Shown here piece by piece: positions 23,635 to 31,620 of a DNA stretch of 38,490 nt. The position numbers and the translations under genes were made by a program. Origin of the DNA: Kribbella antibiotica. GTDB taxonomy: Bacteria; Actinomycetota; Actinomycetes; Propionibacteriales; Kribbellaceae. How positions within the stretch are numbered: position 1 is the first letter of the stretch; each line of letters starts with the position of its first letter. The stretch covers positions 1 through 38,490 of the forward strand of contig NZ_SMKX01000075.1 of the NCBI RefSeq assembly GCF_004349055.1, read 5' to 3'. Under the pieces are notes generated by a model that had not been told where the DNA came from, did no database searches, and saw only the letters and a list, made by a program, of their open reading frames with translations.

Positions 23635-23740
23635 GGCGTACCGATGAGCGGGTAGTGGTGCGGCCTCCGGCCTCCTGCTGACTTGAGCCAGGCGGGGGCT
23701 AGCCGCGGCCTGCCCATGACTACCCATCCATCGGTACGCC
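23635..23740. repeat. 106-bp imperfect palindromic element
   Basis: Left arm 23635-23656 and right arm 23719-23740 are inverted copies: 12 bp (GGCGTACCGATG / CATCGGTACGCC) and 7 bp (GGGTAGT / ACTACCC) match perfectly, with a 3-nt mismatch between. The 62-bp centre is GC-rich and holds GGCCTCCGGCC-like minor palindromes. It starts 9 bp after the MFS stop. It may be a long terminator hairpin or a non-autonomous palindromic repeat. Confidence 0.6.
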
Positions 23741-23810
23741 GAGAGCCACATCAACTGTCACCAATGTCCCGAGACAGGACAATTGACGCGTCAGGAGTCG
23801 TTGCGCTCGA

Positions 23811-23826
23811 TCGAACATCTGTTCTA
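23811..23826. promoter_or_regulatory. SOS (LexA) box-like site
   Basis: TCGAAC-ATCT-GTTCTA matches the actinobacterial LexA consensus TCGAAC-N4-GTTCGA at 11 of 12 fixed positions. The nearest downstream gene is the hexapeptide-repeat protein at 24025, not a known SOS gene. The surrounding 23741-24024 has no convincing coding frame. Confidence 0.55.
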
Positions 23827-24024
23827 ATGTTTTCTTAGTTCGAGGTTTCTCCACCTGGACGTCCGATCGGCCGAATCTCCCACCTTTGATGTGGACGGCC
23901 CTCCGGACCCGCCGCCCGGGGTGTGAGGTCCCGGGCGACGGAGAACCGCCCACTATTGATGAACAGCCCATTCGTGTACGACTTGAGGGAAGCCAGGTGA
24001 TGCTTGACGGAGGGACTGCACTCG

Positions 24025-24624
24025 ATGCTGCTCGAACACCGCGGCCGGCGACCGGTCGTGCCCGAATCCGCTTATGTCGCACCATCGGCCGTGCTCTGCG
24101 GCGCCGTCGTCCTCGGCGAAGGCAGCAGAGTCCTGCATGGTGCCGTGCTGACTGCGGAGGACGGTGAGGTCCGGCTCGGCACGAACAGTGTGGTGATGGA
24201 GAACGCCCTGGTGCGCGGCCGGGCGGATCATCCCGCCCTGATCGGCGACGCGGTGATGGTAGGTCCCCACGTACACGTGAACGGCGCTACGGTCGAGGAC
24301 GGGGTGTTCATCGCCACGGGCGCCGCGTTGTTCCCCGGTTCTGTCGTCGGCGCGGGCGCGGAGCTTCGGATCAACAGCGTGCTGCAGGTGAACTCGCGGC
24401 TGGAACCTGGCGCGGTCCTCCCGATCGGCTGGATCGCCGTCGGAGACCCGGCCCTGCTCTTCTCGCCCGACCGGCATGACGAGCTGTGGGCCATCCAACG
24501 CGAGCTGGACTTCCCTGGCACGGTGTACGGCGTTCCGCGAGGTGCCGGTATGCGCGAGATCATGGCGCGTCAGTCAGCCTTCTACGGCGCCCACCGCGAC
24601 GATCGCGAACTACCGCTCGCCTGA
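24025..24624 (+). CDS. Gamma-carbonic-anhydrase-like hexapeptide-repeat protein
   Basis: Left-handed beta-helix protein of 199 aa. Hexapeptide turns run from about residue 15 to 145 (APSAVLCGAVVLGEGS, LIGDAVMVGPHVHVNGATVE, FIATGAALFPGSVV). His residues in GPHVHV lie where gamma-class carbonic anhydrases bind metal, though the full triad is uncertain; PaaY-like thioesterase or acyltransferase roles are alternatives. The ATG at 24025 is chosen with GGAGGG 10 nt upstream; a TTG at 24004 is in frame. Its 3' end overlaps the convergent gene by 15 bp. Confidence 0.82.
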   Translation: MLLEHRGRRPVVPESAYVAPSAVLCGAVVLGEGSRVLHGAVLTAEDGEVRLGTNSVVMENALVRGRADHPALIGDAVMVGPHVHVNGATVEDGVFIATGAALFPGSVVGAGAELRINSVLQVNSRLEPGAVLPIGWIAVGDPALLFSPDRHDELWAIQRELDFPGTVYGVPRGAGMREIMARQSAFYGAHRDDRELPLA

Positions 24625-25719
24625 ATCGAGCCGGTGCGACTCGATCCGGTGCGTCTCGATGCTGTGCAGGTCGAAGCGTCGTACCTGAACCGGCGACTTC
24701 CCGCCGCACGTCAGCCGAGCATCCACGCTGTCGAAATGCACCGAAACCTCAACCTCCACTAGCCATTCGCCGGTTGACGAGCTGCTGCGTCCGCCTGGCC
24801 CGACAGCACTTTCGTCCGAGCCATCCGCTTGCTCTCGCATGCTGCTGCCCCACTCACCCATGCCTTCAGTGGTGAGGGTGATTTTGTAGTGGTGGTTGGG
24901 GAGTTGGTGGATTTGGGTGGGGTGGAGGGTGTTGAGGGACAGCGAGTGGCCGGCTGCTCGGGCGTAGTGTTGGGCGGCTTGGACTGCGGGCGGGTAGGCG
25001 CCTGAGCCTCGGAGGAGGTCGGGGACTACGCGGTTTTCGGCGTGGTGTTTGGCGACCTCTACTGCTCGGGCTGGGGTGACTTGGCCGTAGAAGAGGGCGT
25101 GCGGGAGGACTACCACGTTGCCGGCGAAGCGGTCGCCGCCTATGTGGCTGCATTCCCAGGTGCGGTCTGGGTAGGCGGCGGCGAGAGCGGCGGCTACTGG
25201 GCGGCCGCGGACTGCGCAGCACGCGTCGTGGCGGCCGTGGGCGCAGACGAGGTAGATCGGCTCTGTTGTTGGGGGCTCTAGGTCGGGGACGGTGTTGCTG
25301 GGGAGGGCGGTCAGGACGGTGAGCAGGTGCGCGTCGGAGGGGAGGTCGCCCCAGCGCGTGGACTCCTGGCCGGGGCGGCAGTCGACGAGGGCGTAGCGGC
25401 GTACGGCGCTGGGGGCTGTGCGGCCGGGGCGTCTGATGAGGGCTGGGCGATAGCCGAGTTCGGCGCAGCGGCGGGCTACTTCGGGGCCGACGTCCTGGAG
25501 GGCGGTGAGTGCCTGGGGAGGCCAGGCGGTTCGGACCTCGATGAGGAACCAGCGGTCGGCCGGCGGGGCGGTGGCGATCATGGAGTCGCCGCGCTGAAGC
25601 GCCATCGCCGCACAACCGGTCTCGGGGCGATAGCGGTCGGCGGAAGCCGCACCGGCAGGGGCCGGGGAGACCGGTACTGCGGGAGTGCCTGTGAGGGGTG
25701 CATCTTGGGGATCGGGCAC
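24610..25719 (-). CDS. Sucrase/ferredoxin-like (Apd1-type) 2Fe-2S thioredoxin-fold protein
   Basis: Probable 2Fe-2S electron-transfer protein of 369 aa. The central domain has LVCAHGRHDACCAVRG (Cys159, Cys167, Cys168) and WECSHIGGDRFAGNVVVLP (Cys190, His192), the signature region of the sucrase/ferredoxin-like family. After about residue 285 comes a Ser/Gly-rich linker and a C-terminal tail with a short IETHRIESHRLDS repeat. The GTG at 25719 is taken as start. It lies 77 bp downstream of the JmjC/cupin gene on the same strand, so it may reduce or partner that oxygenase. Confidence 0.85.
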   Translation of the reverse strand: MPDPQDAPLTGTPAVPVSPAPAGAASADRYRPETGCAAMALQRGDSMIATAPPADRWFLIEVRTAWPPQALTALQDVGPEVARRCAELGYRPALIRRPGRTAPSAVRRYALVDCRPGQESTRWGDLPSDAHLLTVLTALPSNTVPDLEPPTTEPIYLVCAHGRHDACCAVRGRPVAAALAAAYPDRTWECSHIGGDRFAGNVVVLPHALFYGQVTPARAVEVAKHHAENRVVPDLLRGSGAYPPAVQAAQHYARAAGHSLSLNTLHPTQIHQLPNHHYKITLTTEGMGEWGSSMREQADGSDESAVGPGGRSSSSTGEWLVEVEVSVHFDSVDARLTCGGKSPVQVRRFDLHSIETHRIESHRLDSGER

Positions 25720-25796
25720 AAGGACCTTCTTGCCGCAGTGGGGCGGAGAGCGGCGGAGGTGGGTGGGTGCAGCTCAGTTTAGGTTGGTTTGTCAGG

Positions 25797-27035
25797 TCAT
25801 GGGGTGGTGACCAGGACTGCTTCGGTGAGCAGGCGGCGGACCAGAACCAGCTGATCCTCGGTGGAGAGGGCTGGGAGGGTGCCGACCTTGTGCTCTTGGC
25901 CGTCGAGGACCTCGGCCAAGGCGTCCGCGACGGTGGCCGGGAAGGTAATCGTTCGGTCGGCGAGCTGGAGGGTGACCGGGTCGCCGGGGACGAGGCGGTG
26001 GCGTAGGCCGCCGCGGAGGCGCACGGTGGCGCCAGGGGCGAGGGCGGTGAGGGCCGCTGCGTGAGCCAAGGGTGGGATTGGTTCGGGGCGGTTGGCGGAC
26101 CAGGTACGGCGGCGGAGGCGCGGGGCTAGGTCGTCGGCCGAGGTGGAGCGGATGGATGCGATGAGCAGCTCGGCCACCTGCGGCAGGACCTCGGCCAGTT
26201 GAGCGGGGTCGCCTGGGTCGAAGCCGAGCGGGAGGGCAGTGCGGAGCGCCGGGTCGTTCGCTGCCAACGCGGCCAGCTCTTGGACCACGAGATAGCGGGT
26301 CAGAGTGTGGAGGCCGATCGTCAGGTGTGCGCTGACGCCACCGAGTGCCTTGGCTGAGTGCAGGAAGCCACGCGGGACGTAGAGAGCGTCGCCGGGGCGC
26401 AGTACGTCGTCGACCACTGGAGCGCGGTCGCGGGCGGCGGCAGCTACGGCGGCCGAGTGATCAGTCCACGGCTGGTTGCGGAGCGGGTCCACATGGACTG
26501 GTTCGTGAACGGTCCAGTGCTTCTCGCCAGCCACTTGGAGGACGAAGACGTCGTGTACGTCGTAGTGCGCCGAGAACCCCTGTGATTCCGGCGGGGTGAT
26601 GTACGCGTTGATCTGCACCGGGTGACCGGCGTCCGCAGACAGCTGAGTGGCGAAGTCGACTAGTGCGGGCCAGGTGCGGTGGAGTGCTTGCAGTACGACG
26701 GTGTGCCCGCTGGCGAACAGCGCAGCGACCTTGTCGTCGCGGACCTGGTCAGCGATGTCCGCGCCGACTCCGCCGGAGCCAGTGAACTGGGAGTCGCCAA
26801 CCACTGCACCGTTCTTGGCGATCCGCAGGAACGGCGTGCGAAGGCCGCGGCGCGATAGGAGCTCGTCCGCGTCGGTCAGGGTGAACAGGTCGTCGTACGG
26901 CGTGGTGGGGTGGGACAGCAGTGCCCGGGAACCCCAGTAGGTGCTGGTGAATTCGTCCAGGTCACCTGCGACGCAGCGCCGAAGAGCCGGACGGTCGTTC
27001 GTAGTATCTGGTCCGGCTCCCGGCACTGGAGTCAC
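25797..27035 (-). CDS. JmjC/cupin-4 domain oxygenase
   Basis: Fe(II)/2-oxoglutarate-dependent hydroxylase of the RoxA/NO66 group, 412 aa. The jelly-roll core holds FSAHYDVHDVFVLQVAGEKH with the metal pair His157-x-Asp159, and the distal His226 in YVPRGFLHSA. The C-terminal part (about 290-412) fits the winged-helix/dimerisation region of such enzymes. Known relatives hydroxylate ribosomal proteins; some bacterial ones act on peptides. The GTG overlaps the stop of the Gly-rich repeat gene as GTGA (27032-27035), tying its synthesis to that protein and suggesting the repeat protein as substrate. Confidence 0.88.
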   Translation of the reverse strand: MTPVPGAGPDTTNDRPALRRCVAGDLDEFTSTYWGSRALLSHPTTPYDDLFTLTDADELLSRRGLRTPFLRIAKNGAVVGDSQFTGSGGVGADIADQVRDDKVAALFASGHTVVLQALHRTWPALVDFATQLSADAGHPVQINAYITPPESQGFSAHYDVHDVFVLQVAGEKHWTVHEPVHVDPLRNQPWTDHSAAVAAAARDRAPVVDDVLRPGDALYVPRGFLHSAKALGGVSAHLTIGLHTLTRYLVVQELAALAANDPALRTALPLGFDPGDPAQLAEVLPQVAELLIASIRSTSADDLAPRLRRRTWSANRPEPIPPLAHAAALTALAPGATVRLRGGLRHRLVPGDPVTLQLADRTITFPATVADALAEVLDGQEHKVGTLPALSTEDQLVLVRRLLTEAVLVTTP

Positions 27036-27640
27036 CAGCTTCCGGAGTTACCGCTCGCGCCTCCGTCGGCGCCGCCGTCGGTCGCGTTCGAGTCAGCGCC
27101 GCCATCGGCAGTGCCCTCGTCGTCGCCGCCCGCGCCGCCGTCAGCACCACCGTCAGCACCACCGTCCGTGCCACCGCCTACTGCGCCACCATCGGCCGGG
27201 CCCTCACCAGAGCTGTCGCCGCCGCCCGCGCCACCGTCAGCACCTCCATCGGCACCACCGTCCGTGCCGCCGCCCACAGCGCCACCATCAGCAGGACCCT
27301 CACTGGAGTCACCGCCAGAGCCAGAGCCACCGGAGCCGAAGTCGCCACCGGCACCGCCGTCAGCACCACCGTCCGTGCCACCGCCCACAGCGCCACCATC
27401 AGCAGGACCCTCACTGGAGTCACCGCCAGAGCCAGAGCCACCGGAGCCGAAGTCGCCCCCAGCGCCGCCGTCAGCACCACCGTCGGTGCCACCGCCCTCG
27501 GCACCACCGTCTGCGGGACCCTCGGACTCACTGCCGTACCCGGACGACGTGTTACCGCCGGCCTGCGTGTCGTTGCCCTCGGCTGAGCCTCCGTACTCGC
27601 CGTCGGACGAAGTGTTCATGTCGTCGTCGTTCAAACCCAT
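27032..27640 (-). CDS. Gly/Asp/Ala-rich repeat protein, candidate modification substrate
   Basis: 202-residue acidic protein of almost only G, A, D, S, T and E. The N-terminal leader-like part (MGLNDDDMNTSSDGEYGG) is unlike the rest. From residue 40, four repeats begin EGPADGGA(E/V)GGGTDGGAD; the first two are complete 37-residue units (40-76, 77-113), the last two shorter with extra ADGG. It ends NSGSW, the only Trp. There are no Cys or Lys and no signal peptide. GAGGAG about 9 nt upstream of the ATG at 27640 supports this start over 27772. Coupled by GTGA overlap to a JmjC/cupin oxygenase. Function unknown. Confidence 0.75.
   Translation of the reverse strand: MGLNDDDMNTSSDGEYGGSAEGNDTQAGGNTSSGYGSESEGPADGGAEGGGTDGGADGGAGGDFGSGGSGSGGDSSEGPADGGAVGGGTDGGADGGAGGDFGSGGSGSGGDSSEGPADGGAVGGGTDGGADGGADGGAGGGDSSGEGPADGGAVGGGTDGGADGGADGGAGGDDEGTADGGADSNATDGGADGGASGNSGSW
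27092..27523. repeat. Tandem 111-bp coding repeats in the Gly-rich gene
   Basis: Repeat 1 (27413-27523) and repeat 2 (27302-27412) are nearly identical 111-bp direct repeats; repeat 3 (27203-27301) and repeat 4 (about 27092-27202) are variants. Each encodes the EGPADGGA...DSS unit. Length changes by slippage or recombination are expected. Confidence 0.8.
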
Positions 27641-27744
27641 GATGCTGCTCCTCTCGCTGCTGGTTTCAGAGCACCGGGGAGTGGCGCAAGGCACTCTGCG
27701 ACCATCCTGTGCGCAAAGCAGGCCGGAGCTAAACGTCGCCCTGG

Positions 27745-28770
27745 TTACAGCTCGACCGCAGTGTCTCGCCAAACCTTCAAGAACCCGTCAAGGACGTCGT
27801 CCGGTCGCACTGCGATCCGCAGCCAGTCCGGCCCGAGCCCCGGGAACGTATCGCCGCGGCGGACCGCATAGCCCTTGGCACGCAAGGCTTCTCGCAGTAC
27901 GGCGCCGCCTGCGACCTGCACGAGGACAAACGGCCCACGCGGTACGCCGTAGATCCGCGCACCAACCAGATTTTCGAGCAGGTGGTCACGCTGTCGCGAG
28001 ATGTCACGCGCAGCAGCCGCCGCTTCGTCCACTGCGTGTTCGTTGCTGCAAGCAATCGCGGCGGCGAGTGCAGGCGTAGACACCGGCCAGTGCGGCTGCA
28101 CGGCGGCCAACTGCTCGATCAGCCCGGACGCAGCGAGCACATAGCCGACCCGCAGCCCGGCCAGCCCCCAGGTCTTCGTGAGGCTGCGGATCACCACCAG
28201 CCCAGGTATCGACGCACCGGCAAGCGACTCCGGCTCCCCCGGTACGGCGTCCATGAACGCCTCGTCGACCACGAGGATGCGGTCCGGGCGTGCGAGCTCC
28301 CGCAGGTCGTCGGCGCGGTGCAGCACTGAGGTCGGGTTGGTCGGGTTACCGATCACTACGAGATCCGCATCGGCCGGGATCGCCGACGGGTCGAGCACGA
28401 ACCCGTCCTCCGGCCGCAGGATCACTCGATCGACCATGTGCCCCGCAGAACGCAGCGCAGCCTCAGGTTCAGTGAATTGTGGATGGACCACGACCGCATG
28501 TCGCGGCCGGAAGGCACGGGCGATCAGCACGAACGCCTCAGCCGCACCGGCCGTCAGCAACACCCGATCCGGTGCCACGTGATGCCGCGCGGCGACTGCG
28601 AGCACAGCCGACTCCTGACGCGGGTACGACGCCAGGTCCGTCAGGCTGGCTGTGATCGCGTCGACCAGCCAGGGCGGCGGCGTACCGGTCCGCACGTTGA
28701 CGGCGAGGTCTACGAGGCCGTCACCGACCTCGAGATCGCCGTGGTGCCACAAGTCAAAGCCATCCGCCAC
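27745..28770 (-). CDS. cobC: CobC-like PLP-dependent aminotransferase
   Basis: Fold-type I aminotransferase of 341 aa resembling histidinol-phosphate aminotransferase and threonine-phosphate decarboxylase (CobC/CobD). PLP contacts: LLTAGAAEAF (71-80), GNPTNP (141-146), VVDEAF (168-172) and the Schiff-base Lys199 in SLTKTWGLAGLRVGY. It matches my memory of the mycobacterial Rv2231c/CobC type linked to cobalamin aminopropanol arm synthesis. GTG start at 28770. A cobalamin gene cluster is not adjacent in this window. It ends 104 bp before the Gly-rich repeat gene. Confidence 0.82.
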   Translation of the reverse strand: MADGFDLWHHGDLEVGDGLVDLAVNVRTGTPPPWLVDAITASLTDLASYPRQESAVLAVAARHHVAPDRVLLTAGAAEAFVLIARAFRPRHAVVVHPQFTEPEAALRSAGHMVDRVILRPEDGFVLDPSAIPADADLVVIGNPTNPTSVLHRADDLRELARPDRILVVDEAFMDAVPGEPESLAGASIPGLVVIRSLTKTWGLAGLRVGYVLAASGLIEQLAAVQPHWPVSTPALAAAIACSNEHAVDEAAAAARDISRQRDHLLENLVGARIYGVPRGPFVLVQVAGGAVLREALRAKGYAVRRGDTFPGLGPDWLRIAVRPDDVLDGFLKVWRDTAVEL

Positions 28771-28790
28771 AGCTGGAGGCTAACCCGAGA

Positions 28791-29579
28791 TCAGGAACGG
28801 GGAGTGACACTGAAGCGGCGATTGGCCAGCGAAGGGTTCGTCTGGCGCACACCGGACAGTCGGTCGCCGGACAGTTCGGCGACCGCATAGCCGTCTGACT
28901 CGCCCACTGCGGCGATGGCGATGCCCTGGGGGTCGATGACCTGGCTGAGGCCGGAGTACTTCTTCCCGTTCTGCGCAGCCGCCGCCACGTAGCAGGTGTT
29001 CTCTATGGCACGCGCAGTGAGCAGAGTGGTCCAGTGGTGCTCCTTGAGCGGCCCCCTGACCCAAGCGGCCGGTACGACGAGCACGTCGGCGCCCTTGTCG
29101 ACCAGTGCTCGCGACAGCTCGGGGAACCGCAGGTCGTAGCAGGTCATCAGCCCGAGTGTCCGCCCAGCGACCTTTACGACGACCGGTGCGACGTCACCAG
29201 CGGTCAGCTGGTCGGACTCCTTGTAGCCGAACGCGTCGTACAGGTGGATCTTGCGGTACGCCCCCAGCAACGAGCCATCGGCGCCCACAGCCAGCAGGGT
29301 GTTGTACGGGCGGTCCTGGTCGCAGCTGCGCTCGAACATGCCGGCCACGATCGCCACACCGTGCTCCACCGCACTCTTGCGCAGGGTCGACACGAACTCA
29401 CCGTCGAGAGGCTCCGCGATGTCCGCTACGCCGTCGAGGTTGAAGTCGGCCATCATCGCCTCAGGCAGCACCACCAGGTCAGGGCGGTCTTGAGCCGCGG
29501 AAGCGACCAGTCTGGTGACCAGCTCCCGGTTGGCAGCCTTGTCGGAGCTACTGGCGGTCTGCACGACGGCGATCCTCAT
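28791..29579 (-). CDS. Carbon-nitrogen hydrolase (nitrilase superfamily)
   Basis: Amidase-type enzyme of 262 aa. The catalytic triad is clear: Glu40 (VLPEAMM), Lys110 (YRKIHLYD) and Cys147 (MTCYDLRFPEL). The overall length and motif context are those of omega-amidase/deaminated glutathione amidase or N-carbamoyl-type members. The ATG at 29579 gives the family start MRIAVVQT; the frame further upstream is antisense to the MobA-like gene. It ends 20 bp before the CobC-like gene starts, so they may form an operon. Confidence 0.9.
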   Translation of the reverse strand: MRIAVVQTASSSDKAANRELVTRLVASAAQDRPDLVVLPEAMMADFNLDGVADIAEPLDGEFVSTLRKSAVEHGVAIVAGMFERSCDQDRPYNTLLAVGADGSLLGAYRKIHLYDAFGYKESDQLTAGDVAPVVVKVAGRTLGLMTCYDLRFPELSRALVDKGADVLVVPAAWVRGPLKEHHWTTLLTARAIENTCYVAAAAQNGKKYSGLSQVIDPQGIAIAAVGESDGYAVAELSGDRLSGVRQTNPSLANRRFSVTPRS

Positions 29580-29616
29580 CCCTCCATGGTGCCGCACAAC
29601 CAGGCAGACTGCTGGG

Positions 29617-30156
29617 GTGGAGTTTGATGCGGTGGTCGTGGCTGGTGGCGGGTCCACGCGGTTGGGCGGCGTGGACAAGGCCCTGGTGGTGCTGGACGGG
29701 GTGACCTTCCTGGACCGAGTGCTGCGCGCGGCGGACCACGCCACGACCACTGTGGTGGTCGGACCGGTGCGGACGACGTACCGAGAGGTGGAGTGGGCGC
29801 AGGAGGATCCACCAGGGAGCGGACCGGTGGCCGGGCTCGCGGCAGGGTTGGCCCAAGGCAACGCGCCGATCGTCGTGGTGCTGAGTTGCGACCTGCCATG
29901 GGTGACGGCCGAGGACATCGCACGGCTGGTCAGCAGCATCGACACCCACGACGGCAGCGGCCTGCGGGACAGCGACGGACGTGATCAGTGGCTGGCCGCG
30001 GCGTACAAGAGAAGCTCACTCGAGCACGCCCTCCAACGGCTGGGCGACCCGAGAGACCAGTCGGTACGACGCCTCACCTCCGACCTAGACCTGGTCTGGT
30101 CGGAACCGTCCAGGAGCGGTGATGACGTGGACACCTGGGCCGACCTAGACGGCTGA
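29617..30156 (+). CDS. mobA: MobA-like nucleotidyltransferase
   Basis: NTP-transferase of 179 aa. The N-terminal loop AVVVAGGGSTRLGGVDKAL (5-23) is the nucleotide-binding signature G-G-x-S-x-R-x-G-x-x-K of MobA/MocA proteins, and CDLPWV (about 90-95) supplies the metal Asp. MobA attaches GMP to molybdopterin; no other Moco gene is nearby, so the substrate is uncertain. The GTG at 29617 gives the family start; the upstream frame is antisense to the nitrilase gene. Divergent from it across 37 bp. Confidence 0.82.
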   Translation: MEFDAVVVAGGGSTRLGGVDKALVVLDGVTFLDRVLRAADHATTTVVVGPVRTTYREVEWAQEDPPGSGPVAGLAAGLAQGNAPIVVVLSCDLPWVTAEDIARLVSSIDTHDGSGLRDSDGRDQWLAAAYKRSSLEHALQRLGDPRDQSVRRLTSDLDLVWSEPSRSGDDVDTWADLDG

Positions 30157-30171
30157 CGTACCGTGTGAGAC

Positions 30172-31152
30172 ATGCGAGCTGTGGTGTGTGAGGGTGCAGG
30201 CGGACTCGAGGTTCTGACCGTCGGAGAGATCCCGGATCCGACCCCGGCAGTCGACGAGGTCGTGATAGACGTCGTGGCTGCGGGTGTGAACCGTGCCGAC
30301 CTCCTGCAGCGGCAGGGGTTCTATCCGCCGCCTCCGGGCGCACCCGGCACGATCGGGCTGGAGGTGTCCGGCCGCATCTCCGCCGTCGGCGCTGAGGTGA
30401 CGGACTGGGCCGTCGGCGACGAGTGCTGCGCGCTGCTGGCTGGAGGTGGGTACGCCGCGAAGGTCGTCGTACCGGCGCCGCAGGTGATGCCCGTCCCGGA
30501 CGGGATCGACCTGGTCAGCGCAGCCGCGTTGCCTGAGGTGGTGGCGACCGTGTGGTCCAACATCTTCATGGGTGCGCACCTCAAGGAGGGCGAGACGCTG
30601 CTGGTGCACGGCGGCGCGTCCGGGATCGGCACGATGGCGATCCAGCTCGGTGTCGCGCACGGTGCGCGCGTGCTGACCACGGTCGGCAGCAAGGACAAGA
30701 TGGAGTTCGCGAGCCGGCTCGGTGCCGATGTCGCGATCAACTACAAGGAAGCCGAGTGGGCCTCCGTGGTCCAGGAGGCGACCGGCGGCGCCGGGGCCGA
30801 CGTCATCCTCGACATCATCGGCGCGAAGTACCTGACCGACAATGTGAAGTCCCTCGCGTACGACGGCCGCCTGGTCGTGATCGGCATGCAGGGTGGCGCC
30901 AAGGGTGAGCTCGACCTCGGCCGCCTGCTCAGCCGGCGCGCCTCGGTGACCGCGGCCGGTCTGCGGACGCGGTCGGTGGCGGACAAGGGGCGGATCATCG
31001 CCGAGGTCGTCGGCCACGTCTGGCCGCTGGTCGCCGCGAAGAAGGTCCGCCCGATCGTCCACACCACCTTCCCGCTGGCCGAGGTGGCCGAGGCGCACCG
31101 CACCCTCGAGGAGTCCACCCAGATCGGCAAAGTCCTACTGACTCTCAGCTAA
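30172..31152 (+). CDS. NAD(P)H quinone oxidoreductase, PIG3 family
   Basis: Medium-chain reductase of 326 aa without structural or catalytic zinc ligands. The N-terminal GroES-like domain has GVNRADLLQRQGFYPPPPG; the Rossmann domain has HGGASGIGTMAIQL (about 146-159) for NADPH. These are typical of PIG3/zeta-crystallin-like quinone reductases. It follows the MobA-like gene by 15 bp and may share its transcript. Its 3' end overlaps the convergent VOC gene by 18 bp. Confidence 0.9.
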   Translation: MRAVVCEGAGGLEVLTVGEIPDPTPAVDEVVIDVVAAGVNRADLLQRQGFYPPPPGAPGTIGLEVSGRISAVGAEVTDWAVGDECCALLAGGGYAAKVVVPAPQVMPVPDGIDLVSAAALPEVVATVWSNIFMGAHLKEGETLLVHGGASGIGTMAIQLGVAHGARVLTTVGSKDKMEFASRLGADVAINYKEAEWASVVQEATGGAGADVILDIIGAKYLTDNVKSLAYDGRLVVIGMQGGAKGELDLGRLLSRRASVTAAGLRTRSVADKGRIIAEVVGHVWPLVAAKKVRPIVHTTFPLAEVAEAHRTLEESTQIGKVLLTLS

Positions 31153-31551
31153 CGAAGCCAGCCACGCCGGATCCGGCGCGACCAGCTGGATCACGTCGAT
31201 CCAGGTGCCCTCGGGGTCACGCACGAAGAAGTGCCGCTGACCCCAGACCTCGGTGACGGGTTCGCCCGCCAAGGCGACCCCGGCCTCGACCAGCGCGGCC
31301 GCAGTCTTGTCGGCGTCCTCGACGACGAACCCGAACACGTTGGTGCTGTCCCGGAGCGCGTTCACCGCCGCCGGGACCGACTCATGCCCACGCTGGACGA
31401 TCGCGAGCTCCCAATCGGCCTCGCCGCGGCGGGCGCAGATGAACCAGCCGATGTCGATCGTGATCTGCAGATCGAAGTGCTGCTGATAAAACGCAGCGAC
31501 CTCCGCGGGACGGTCCGTCACCACGGTGGCGCCGAAGGCTGCGGGTTGCAT
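31135..31551 (-). CDS. VOC family (glyoxalase-like) protein
   Basis: A 138-residue two-module VOC protein. N-terminal ATVVTDRPAEVAAFYQQHFD and C-terminal FFVRDPEGTWIDVIQ are the paired beta-alpha-beta-beta-beta modules. Metal ligands and substrate are not assignable. The ATG at 31551 follows GGAGTGTGG; a GTG at 31557 is less likely. It is divergent from a TetR gene and three ACAGYTGT octamers lie between them, so it is the probable target of that repressor. Confidence 0.85.
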   Translation of the reverse strand: MQPAAFGATVVTDRPAEVAAFYQQHFDLQITIDIGWFICARRGEADWELAIVQRGHESVPAAVNALRDSTNVFGFVVEDADKTAAALVEAGVALAGEPVTEVWGQRHFFVRDPEGTWIDVIQLVAPDPAWLASLAESQ

Positions 31552-31568
31552 CCACACTCCTGACTACT

Positions 31569-31620
31569 ACAGCTGTTGTTGTTGACCACGACAGTTGTAG
31601 TTGATGACTGGTACAGTTGT
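31569..31620. promoter_or_regulatory. Three ACAGYTGT operators phased at 22 bp
   Basis: ACAGCTGT (31569-31576), ACAGTTGT (31591-31598) and ACAGTTGT (31613-31620) start exactly 22 bp apart, about two DNA turns, on one face. Larger inverted pairings overlay them: ACTACAGCTG (31566-31575) with CAGTTGTAGT (31592-31601), and GTTGA (31600-31604) with TCAAC (31620-31624). They fill the gap between the divergent VOC and TetR genes. Confidence 0.7.

Noticed and set aside
27092..27523. CRISPR-like regular repeats
   Set aside because: Units are 111 bp, contiguous without spacers, in frame and coding.
26910..28079. Long plus-strand Pro/Ser/Ala repeat frame opposite the Gly-rich gene
   Set aside because: It is the antisense of the Gly-rich repeats and runs on through the antisense of the CobC-like gene; it has no ribosome site, and the minus frame is coupled to the oxygenase.
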